Shown here: one piece after another, positions 58,146-64,000 of the stretch
How positions within the stretch are numbered: the first letter of the stretch is position 1
Layout: each line of letters starts with the position of its first letter
Assembly (NCBI RefSeq): GCF_000473245.1
Contig: NC_022524.1
Location: 4,441,501 to 4,505,500, forward strand
DNA: 64,000 nucleotides
From: Bacillus infantis NRRL B-14911
GTDB lineage: Bacteria > Bacillota > Bacilli > Bacillales > Cytobacillaceae
Direction: 5' to 3'
The notes under the pieces: generated by a model
What the model was told of the DNA's origin: nothing
Database searches by the model: none
The model's input: the letters and a program-made list of their open reading frames with translations, nothing else
Made by a program: the position numbers and the translations under genes

Positions 58146-58180
58146 AAAACAGGCAAGAAGTAAAAACTTGCCTGTTTCTT
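58146..58180 (-). terminator. Terminator of rpmE
   Basis: Minus strand: AACAGGCAAG pairs with CTTGCCTGTT around a 9-nt loop, with TTTTTT after it. Confidence 0.9.
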
Positions 58181-58184
58181 ATCA

Positions 58185-58397
58185 TTATTGCTGTTGACCT
58201 TTAAGACCGTATTTTTTGTTGAAACGATCCACACGTCCGCCTGCTTCAGCGAATTTCTGACGGCCAGTATAGAATGGGTGGCATTCAGAGCAAGTCTCAA
58301 CACGAACCTCATCTTTTACAGAACCAGTTTCAAACTGATTGCCGCAAGCACATGTAACCGTGATTTTCTTGTAATTAGGATGAATTCCTGCTTTCAT
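58185..58397 (-). CDS. rpmE: 50S ribosomal protein L31, zinc-binding type
   Basis: 70 residues, starting [20 protein letters not shown]. Zinc ligands C16, C18, C36 and C39 are all present (CAC, CSEC), so this is the zinc-containing form, which cells swap for a Cys-free paralogue under zinc limitation. The ATG has AAAGGAG 9 nt before it, and an ATG three codons earlier overlaps that site. It is followed by a strong terminator. Confidence 0.97.
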   Translation of the reverse strand: MKAGIHPNYKKITVTCACGNQFETGSVKDEVRVETCSECHPFYTGRQKFAEAGGRVDRFNKKYGLKGQQQ

Positions 58398-58553
58398 TTC
58401 TTTCATCTCCTTTTGCCCTGAGTCTTGCGAAACAGAGTTATATAGTACGATGCTTGGACACACCGTATAATTCAAAAACACACTGTTGTTATTATAACAA
58501 GGACATCATGTTTTTGCAAGATGGGATTTACTGACTTTCAGATTGTGAATAGA

Positions 58554-59828
58554 TCAGGATTGGGAACGCCTGCCGTTCTTCATTTCTTCGCCGAGATTGG
58601 CAAAGAACTCTTCATTGGATTTCGTCTGCTTCAGCTTGCGGAGGAACTTCTCAGCAAAATCAGGCGCATCCGACATCGACTTCCTGATCGCCCACAGCTT
58701 GTCCAGATGCTCTTTCGGAATAAGCAGCTCTTCTTTCCGTGTACCTGAACGGCGGATATCGATGGCCGGGAAAATACGGCGCTCTGCAAGCTGGCGGTCA
58801 AGGTGAAGCTCCATGTTTCCTGTTCCCTTGAACTCTTCGTAAATGACATCATCCATCCGTGAGCCGGTATCAACAAGGGCTGTTGCTAGGATGGTCAGGC
58901 TTCCGCCTTCTTCAATATTCCTCGCCGCCCCGAAGAAACGCTTCGGACGGTGGAATGCTGCAGGGTCAATCCCCCCGGACAGCGTACGTCCGCTTGGCGG
59001 GATGACCAGGTTATAAGCACGAGCAAGCCTTGTGATGCTGTCCATGAGGATGATGACATCCCGTTTATGCTCCACGAGGCGCATTGCCCGGTCAAGGACA
59101 AGCTCGGCCACTTTAATATGGTTTTCGGGCACTTCGTCAAATGTCGAGCTGACGACATCACCGGCAACAGAACGTTCAATATCAGTCACTTCTTCCGGGC
59201 GCTCATCAATGAGGAGAACAATCAGCTCTGCCTCAGGATGATTCGTCGTGATGCTGTTGGCGATTTCCTTTATCAGCATCGTTTTACCCGCTTTTGGCGG
59301 AGCGACAATCAGTCCGCGCTGGCCGAATCCAACCGGTGCAAGTACGTCCATGATCCTTGTGGACACATGCTTCGGCGTTGTTTCCAGCTTCATCTGCCTA
59401 TCAGGATATAAAGGCGTCAAAGCCGGGAAGTGGACACGCTCCTTGGCAGATTCCGGATCGTCTCCATTGACAGCTTCAACCTGCAGGAGGCCGAAATAGC
59501 GTTCATTTTCCTTTGGCGGGCGGACTTTTCCGGATACTTTATCTCCGTTCCTTAGATCAAATCTCCTGATTTGCGATGCGGAAATGTAGATATCCTCTGA
59601 GCTTGGCGAGTAATTGATCGGCCTTAGGAAGCCAAAGCCCTCAGACTGGATGATCTCCAGCACGCCTTCCATGAAAAAGTAGCCTTCCTGCTCAGCGCGG
59701 GCTTTCAGGATGGCAAAAATCAGCTCTTTCTTTGTCAGCTTGCTGTAGTAGGAAACTTTATATTCCCGGGCAAGTTCATAGAGCTCTTTTAACTTCATAT
59801 TTTCTAAACTGGATATATTTAATCCCAT
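58554..59828 (-). CDS. rho: Transcription termination factor Rho
   Basis: 424 residues. The N-terminal RNA-binding part holds [20 protein letters not shown] (11-30) and the cold-shock-like fold with GFGFLRP (64-70). The ATPase core has Walker [15 protein letters not shown] (175-188), Walker [18 protein letters not shown] and the Q-loop/R-loop region. Rho is a hexameric RNA helicase that ends transcription of untranslated RNA. There is a 430-bp leader before it, which may hold self-regulatory sequence. Confidence 0.97.
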   Translation of the reverse strand: MGLNISSLENMKLKELYELAREYKVSYYSKLTKKELIFAILKARAEQEGYFFMEGVLEIIQSEGFGFLRPINYSPSSEDIYISASQIRRFDLRNGDKVSGKVRPPKENERYFGLLQVEAVNGDDPESAKERVHFPALTPLYPDRQMKLETTPKHVSTRIMDVLAPVGFGQRGLIVAPPKAGKTMLIKEIANSITTNHPEAELIVLLIDERPEEVTDIERSVAGDVVSSTFDEVPENHIKVAELVLDRAMRLVEHKRDVIILMDSITRLARAYNLVIPPSGRTLSGGIDPAAFHRPKRFFGAARNIEEGGSLTILATALVDTGSRMDDVIYEEFKGTGNMELHLDRQLAERRIFPAIDIRRSGTRKEELLIPKEHLDKLWAIRKSMSDAPDFAEKFLRKLKQTKSNEEFFANLGEEMKNGRRSQS

Positions 59829-60147
59829 ATTGACACCACTCTTTTGAATTTTAAATCATTTTCCCCATATAAAATGACAATATCGTACTGTATTAAGAAT
59901 ATGAAAGGAAAAAGGAAAGAAAGCGTTTGAGGTTCATCGAAGCATTGGAAGGATGATTCAGCTTGTTAAAAAGGATAGTATCTTTGGTATGTTCCTGGCA
60001 CTCAGGCTTAAACAGACCATATCTGCACTGCATAATCATCATAACAGATTTCAAAAACAATCTCTATTTTACCCTTATACCTGAAAGTTAATCAATATAA
60101 TTTTTTCGTTCTTTCATAGATTGCCTTGTGTCGGGGGAATATATAAA
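59829..60147. other. Leader and promoter region of rho
   Basis: About 320 bp, AT-rich. A possible sigma-A promoter on the minus strand has -35 TTGATT (60090-60095), an 18-nt spacer and -10 TAAAAT (60066-60071), which would give a leader of about 230 nt. I see no riboswitch or strong hairpin in it. Confidence 0.5.
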
Positions 60148-60182
60148 GGGACCGGCTTCAGCCGGCAAGCCAGGTCCCCTCT
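60145..60182 (-). terminator. Terminator of glpX
   Basis: Minus strand: GGGACC pairs with GGTCCC, enclosing a second hairpin (CCGGCT-GA-AGCCGG), followed by TTTATATATT. Confidence 0.7.
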
Positions 60183-60259
60183 CTTATTTCATTTTTTCTG
60201 CAGGCCGATTCCGATTCCCTTCAGTGAAAGGGTTTGCACCGGCATGCAAAAAAAAATCT

Positions 60260-61222
60260 TTATTTCATGACAAGGTGCGGCTTCTTCTTCAGGCTGTGAC
60301 GCCCGTCGATGAAGCGGACCGTGCCTGATTTGGCGCGCATGACAAGTGAATGTGTAGAACCGTAAGAGCCCTTGAACTGGACCCCTCTCAGCAGCTCGCC
60401 GTCTGTGACGCCTGTTGCTGCAAAGATGGCATCATCACCTTTGACAAGGTCTTCCATGCGAAGAATCTTTCCAAGGTCAAGGCCCATGCTTTGGCATCTT
60501 TCAACTTCAGCATCGCTGTGCGGAACCAGCTTGCCCTGGATTTCGCCGCCCAGGCATTTCAGCGCAACTGCAGCGAGCACCCCTTCCGGCGCACCTCCGG
60601 ATCCGAACAGAATATCTACACCTGTATGGTCAAAAGCGGTATTGATGGCACCTGCAACATCGCCATCATTGATCAGCTTGATCCTTGCCCCTGCTTCACG
60701 CAGCTGGCTGATGATATGCTGATGACGCTCCCGGTTCAGCACGGTTGCCACGACATCTTCAATATCTTTGTTCTTGGCCCTGGCGACAGCCCTCAAGTTA
60801 TCGATAACAGAAGCATTGATATCAATTTCACCGACCGCTTCGGGACCGACTGCAATCTTATCCATATACATATCAGGTGCATGAAGAAGATTGCCATGAT
60901 CAGCGACAGCCAGGACAGCAAGCGCGTTCCAGCCTCCGGAGGCAACGATATTGGTGCCTTCGAGCGGATCTACCGCTACATCGACGCGGGGGCCATAGCC
61001 TGTCCCAAGCTTTTCTCCGATATAAAGCATTGGCGCCTCATCCATTTCCCCTTCCCCGATTACAACAGTACCCTTCATTGGCACCGTGTCGAACACATCC
61101 CTCATGGCAGAGGTAGCAGCATCATCAGCTTCATCCTTTACGCCTCTTCCCATCCAGCGGGCTGAAGCAAGTGCTGCTGCTTCTGTAACACGGATAAGCT
61201 CCATCGATAAACTTCTTTCCAT
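60260..61222 (-). CDS. glpX: Class II fructose-1,6-bisphosphatase GlpX
   Basis: 320 residues. Metal-binding blocks are [17 protein letters not shown] (about 54-70) and [20 protein letters not shown] (about 81-100), with [10 protein letters not shown] and [16 protein letters not shown] further on. It removes the 1-phosphate in gluconeogenesis. AGGAAAAC is a weak site before the first ATG. A start at [11 protein letters not shown] six codons later is possible. It lies next to murAB and near a transaldolase and fbaA, the conserved central-carbon cluster. Confidence 0.96.
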   Translation of the reverse strand: MERSLSMELIRVTEAAALASARWMGRGVKDEADDAATSAMRDVFDTVPMKGTVVIGEGEMDEAPMLYIGEKLGTGYGPRVDVAVDPLEGTNIVASGGWNALAVLAVADHGNLLHAPDMYMDKIAVGPEAVGEIDINASVIDNLRAVARAKNKDIEDVVATVLNRERHQHIISQLREAGARIKLINDGDVAGAINTAFDHTGVDILFGSGGAPEGVLAAVALKCLGGEIQGKLVPHSDAEVERCQSMGLDLGKILRMEDLVKGDDAIFAATGVTDGELLRGVQFKGSYGSTHSLVMRAKSGTVRFIDGRHSLKKKPHLVMK

Positions 61223-61259
61223 TCTGTTTTCCTCCCCGGGTTGTTTTCTCTATCTGTCT

Positions 61260-62546
61260 TCAGGCGTTTTTCATCTGCTCCATTTCTTCCTTGGTCAGAT
61301 TCTCGCGCCAGATGGTCGCACCCAGCCCATTAAGTTTTTCAACAAGATGGCTGTAGCCGCGGTCTATATGCTCAAGTCCTGTCACTTCCGTTATACCTTC
61401 GGCTTTCAGCCCGGCAATGACGAGGGCGGCTCCCGCTCTGAGATCGCTCGCCTTCACCTTGGCCCCCTGCAGACGGATCGGGCCATTGATGATCGCTGAA
61501 CGGCCTTCGACTTTAATGCTGGCATTCATTCTCCTCAGCTCATCAATATGCTTGAAGCGGGCACCGTAGATGGTGTCCGTCACCATGCTTGTCCCTTCGG
61601 CCCCTGTCAGCAAAGACGTGAAAGGCTGCTGGAGATCGGTCGGGAATCCCGGATACACAAGCGTTTTAATATCAACGGCCTTCATTTTTTCAGCTGGACT
61701 GACAAAAATCTGGTCATCTCCCGCCTCTATGTTCACGCCCATTTCACGCAGCTTGGCAATCAGTGATTCCAAATGCTGGGGAATGACATTATCGATCAGG
61801 ATCCCTTCACCCGCAGCAGCACCGAGGATCAGATATGTCCCTGCTTCAATCCGGTCCGGAATGATGGTGTGGCGGCAGCCATGCAGCTGGTCCACCCCTT
61901 CAATTCTGATGACATCTGTACCCGCTCCCTTGATTTTCGCACCCATATTGGTGAGGAGCGTTGCCACATCGATGATTTCCGGCTCTTTCGCCGCATTTTC
62001 AATAATCGTCTTCCCTTTGGCCCTGACCGCAGCCAGCATAATATTGATCGTGGCACCGACACTGACGACATCCAGGTAGATTCTTGCACCTTTCAGCTCG
62101 TCTGCGCGGAGATAAATGGCACCCTGCTCATTTGTCACGCTGGCACCGAGCGCTTCAAAGCCTTTAATATGCTGGTCGATCGGACGCGGTCCCAGATGGC
62201 ATCCGCCAGGCAGGCCGATCACCGCTTTTTTAAAGCGTCCGAGCATCGCCCCCATCAAATAATAAGAGGCACGCAGCTTTTTAACTTTTCCATTGGGCAA
62301 GGGCATGGAAATCATCGAAGAAGGATCAACGGTCATATCGTTATCAGCAAAATCGACACTTCCGCCAATTTCCTCCAAAAGCCCTTTCAGTATTTGAACG
62401 TCAGAAATATCCGGCAAACCTTCAATTGTTACGGGGGAATCTGCGAGAATCGTAGCAGGGATCAATGCTACCGCACTGTTCTTGGCTCCGCTGATTCTAA
62501 CAGTTCCTTTTAATGGGTAGCCGCCCGCAATCATAAGCTTTTCCAT
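61260..62546 (-). CDS. murAB: UDP-N-acetylglucosamine 1-carboxyvinyltransferase, second copy (MurAB/MurZ)
   Basis: 428 residues with the same fold as MurAA. Active-site Lys22-Asn23 (GAKNSAVAL) and Cys116 ([14 protein letters not shown]) are intact, so it is probably active. Low-GC Gram-positives often carry two MurA enzymes with different regulation. The fbaA-tal-murAB-glpX order identifies this as the second copy. Identity to MurAA is clearly visible, but the two are well diverged, so this is an old duplication. Confidence 0.95.
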   Translation of the reverse strand: MEKLMIAGGYPLKGTVRISGAKNSAVALIPATILADSPVTIEGLPDISDVQILKGLLEEIGGSVDFADNDMTVDPSSMISMPLPNGKVKKLRASYYLMGAMLGRFKKAVIGLPGGCHLGPRPIDQHIKGFEALGASVTNEQGAIYLRADELKGARIYLDVVSVGATINIMLAAVRAKGKTIIENAAKEPEIIDVATLLTNMGAKIKGAGTDVIRIEGVDQLHGCRHTIIPDRIEAGTYLILGAAAGEGILIDNVIPQHLESLIAKLREMGVNIEAGDDQIFVSPAEKMKAVDIKTLVYPGFPTDLQQPFTSLLTGAEGTSMVTDTIYGARFKHIDELRRMNASIKVEGRSAIINGPIRLQGAKVKASDLRAGAALVIAGLKAEGITEVTGLEHIDRGYSHLVEKLNGLGATIWRENLTKEEMEQMKNA

Positions 62547-62865
62547 TTTCGACTTCCTTTCCTGCCCTTAAGTGCCTTTGCAAATCTCTGAACATTGATT
62601 GCCAGCCTGCCGCTGCAGGCGAAAGTATAGCACCGTTGGACTTTTCATTCTCAGTATGGGATAGCTTGTCCATTATATCAAAAGCTACCGTATAGGGATA
62701 ATTTTCCATGAGCAAAAGACGAATTCCGACATTATCCTCACCATCTAGTTTACACGAAAATTTAAACTTCATGTATGAGAATTGAAAAAAGTTAAATTTT
62801 TGAAGTATGCACTTACATTTCCGCCTATTCAGATAATTCCCGGCGCAGCAGTGCTCTCTTCGGGG
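62547..62865. other. Gene-free interval murAB-transaldolase
   Basis: About 320 bp. A TATAAT (minus, 62672-62677) could be the -10 of murAB, but its -35 is poor. No repeat or gene is visible. An open frame crossing into murAB lacks a ribosome-binding site. Confidence 0.5.
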
Positions 62866-63513
62866 TTATTCAGAACGCTTGTCCCAATCAGCCAAAAATG
62901 CTTCAATCCCTTTGTCAGTCAGAGGGTGATTAAACATTTGATTGATGACCTTAAGCGGGACGGTGGCAATATGGGCGCCTCTCAAGGCTGAATCTGTGAC
63001 ATGCTGCGGATGGCGGACTGAAGCTGCAATGATTTCTGTCTCGATTCCGTGGATATCAAAGATTTCCCTGATGGAAGTTACAAGGTCAAGACCATTATGG
63101 CCAATATCATCAAGCCGGCCAAGGAATGGAGAAACATAGGAAGCACCGGCCCTTGCTGCAAGCAAAGCCTGATTGGCGCTGAAAATGAGGGTTACATTCG
63201 TTTTGATCCCTTCTTTTGAAAAAGCATGGACAGCCTTCAGTCCATCCGGTGTCATTGGGACCTTTATGGTGATATTAGGGGCGATTGCCGCCAGTTCCTT
63301 CCCTTCTTTGATCATGCCTTCTGCATCAAGTGCGATGACCTCTGCGCTGACAGAGCCGGGTACAAGCTCGGCAATTTCCTTCAGCCTGTCATGGAATGAA
63401 ATATTTTTTTCTTTTGCCACTAAAGAAGGATTGGTCGTTACTCCTGCCAGTATTCCCAGAGCATGGGCCTCTTTAATCTCTTCCAGGTTTGCCGTATCAA
63501 TAAAAAATTTCAT
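62866..63513 (-). CDS. Transaldolase / fructose-6-phosphate aldolase family protein
   Basis: 215 residues, the short transaldolase type (TalC/MipB/YwjH). The start [19 protein letters not shown] and [12 protein letters not shown] (about 24-35) is characteristic. The Schiff-base Lys is in [13 protein letters not shown] (about 80-92), followed by [19 protein letters not shown] and [11 protein letters not shown]. It either transfers dihydroxyacetone units in the pentose phosphate pathway or acts as an aldolase, which sequence alone cannot decide. GGGGGAAGC lies before the ATG. Confidence 0.93.
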   Translation of the reverse strand: MKFFIDTANLEEIKEAHALGILAGVTTNPSLVAKEKNISFHDRLKEIAELVPGSVSAEVIALDAEGMIKEGKELAAIAPNITIKVPMTPDGLKAVHAFSKEGIKTNVTLIFSANQALLAARAGASYVSPFLGRLDDIGHNGLDLVTSIREIFDIHGIETEIIAASVRHPQHVTDSALRGAHIATVPLKVINQMFNHPLTDKGIEAFLADWDKRSE

Positions 63514-63564
63514 TTCGCTTCCCCCTAAGATTATTCGACTTATTTTTTAAAATCGACATAAATG

Positions 63565-63600
63565 AATTGAAACCGCCTTTCAGAAAGGCGGTTTCAAGTC
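63565..63600 (-). terminator. Hairpin after fbaA
   Basis: TTGAAACCGCCTTT and AAAGGCGGTTTCAA form a perfect 14-bp stem with a 3-nt loop. It separates fbaA from the transaldolase gene. The tail is only AATTCATTT, so read-through is possible. Confidence 0.75.
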
Positions 63601-63623
63601 TATTTTAACATACTGGATCTGTA

Positions 63624-64000
63624 TTAAGCTTTGTTAGAAGAACCGAATTCGCGCATTTTGCCGATTACTGTTTCTTTAATCGCTTCACGTGCAGGTCCTA
63701 AGTATTTGCGCGGATCGTACACTTCTGTGTCAGCCGCCAATACTTCGCGCACGCGCTTCGCGGAAGCAATCTGGTTCTCAGTGTTTACGTTGATTTTCGC
63801 TGTTCCAAGGGAAACAGCTTTCTGGATGTCTTTAGTAGGAATGCCTGTACCGCCATGAAGGACTAAAGGCATGCCTGTAAGCTTTCCGATCTCTTCCATT
63901 TCAACAAAGCCAAGGTTTGGCTCGCCTTTGTAAGGACCGTGAACAGAGCCAAGTGCAGGAGCAAGGCAGTCAATGCCAGTCCGCTTGACAAGCTCGTCAC
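63624..64000 (-). CDS. fbaA: Class II fructose-1,6-bisphosphate aldolase (3' part, runs off the window)
   Basis: The last 125 codons are present. Reading from the edge gives [20 protein letters not shown] and [19 protein letters not shown], then [20 protein letters not shown] (zinc/phosphate region, with the LHGGTGI His), [20 protein letters not shown] and [16 protein letters not shown]. This is the FbaA type of zinc aldolase in glycolysis. It is the first gene of the fbaA-tal-murAB-glpX-rho group. The N-terminal half is outside. Confidence 0.95.
   Translation of the reverse strand, partial: DELVKRTGIDCLAPALGSVHGPYKGEPNLGFVEMEEIGKLTGMPLVLHGGTGIPTKDIQKAVSLGTAKINVNTENQIASAKRVREVLAADTEVYDPRKYLGPAREAIKETVIGKMREFGSSNKA

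Noticed and set aside
62497-62772. 91-codon frame overlapping the start of murAB
   Set aside because: It crosses the murAB ribosome-binding region, lacks its own site and has no homology that I recognise.

Overview
The window is a chromosomal segment of an endospore-forming, motile, aerobic member of the Bacillaceae. The evidence is the set of sporulation genes (spoIIID, spoIIQ, spoIID, spoIIR), the flagellar rod genes flhO/flhP next to mbl, a gsiB-type stress gene behind a sigma-B-like promoter, and gene order that follows the fbaA-to-flhP stretch of Bacillus subtilis almost gene for gene. Nearly every gene reads on the minus strand. The species cannot be named from sequence alone. No rRNA, tRNA, prophage, transposase gene or CRISPR array was seen.

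Layout from the right edge, in the direction of transcription. First come carbon metabolism and wall precursors: fbaA (partial), a transaldolase-like gene, the second murA (murAB), glpX and rho. Next are rpmE and tdk, a YhcN/YlaJ-type lipoprotein, prfA with prmC, spoIIR, a KGG-repeat stress protein, a GNAT protein (YwlB type) and sua5 (ywlC), with a cluster of DnaA boxes between the last two. Then follow mntP, the arginine phosphatase ywlE, an MCP, a NUDIX hydrolase, a catalytically dead NlpC/P60 protein, rpiB and ywlG. After these are an ECF sigma/anti-sigma pair, glyA, upp, a UDP-GlcNAc 2-epimerase, a NERD-domain gene with a probable 3' frameshift, and a Vpr-like subtilase. The complete F1Fo ATP synthase operon (atpZ-I-B-E-F-H-A-G-D-C) is followed about 1.2 kb later by an 11-gene complex I operon (nuoA-B-C-D-H-I-J-K-L-M-N) with no nuoE/F/G. 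The left part holds ywzB, ywmB, murAA, spoIID, a VanZ-family gene, spoIIQ, a YwrD-type gamma-glutamyltransferase, pcp, an acetate-type symporter with its DUF485 partner, a LysM protein, spoIIID, mbl, flhO and flhP.

Functionally, nuo and atp together are a respiratory energy block: a proton-pumping quinone reductase without an NADH-oxidising module, and the ATP synthase. The remainder is wall synthesis, sporulation, translation termination and C1/pyrimidine salvage genes.

The unusual content lies in the intergenic DNA. Two families of long-hairpin repeats show compensatory base changes between copies (the CTGTTGATT...AATCAACAG elements, and a four-unit array at 49.3-49.9 kb). Several gene-free stretches carry short-word arrays with a 20-21 bp period (1.47-1.59, 9.90-10.01 and 38.95-39.39 kb). 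There is also a 34-bp tandem repeat built on GGTGACAGGCACC. Other points for a second look are a Fur-type operator-like sequence on the nuo promoter, a usd-like ORF before spoIIID, hairpins inside the atp operon, a hairpin next to the mntP ribosome-binding site, the dead NlpC/P60 protein, and a 300-residue Lys/Ala-rich extension on NuoC.
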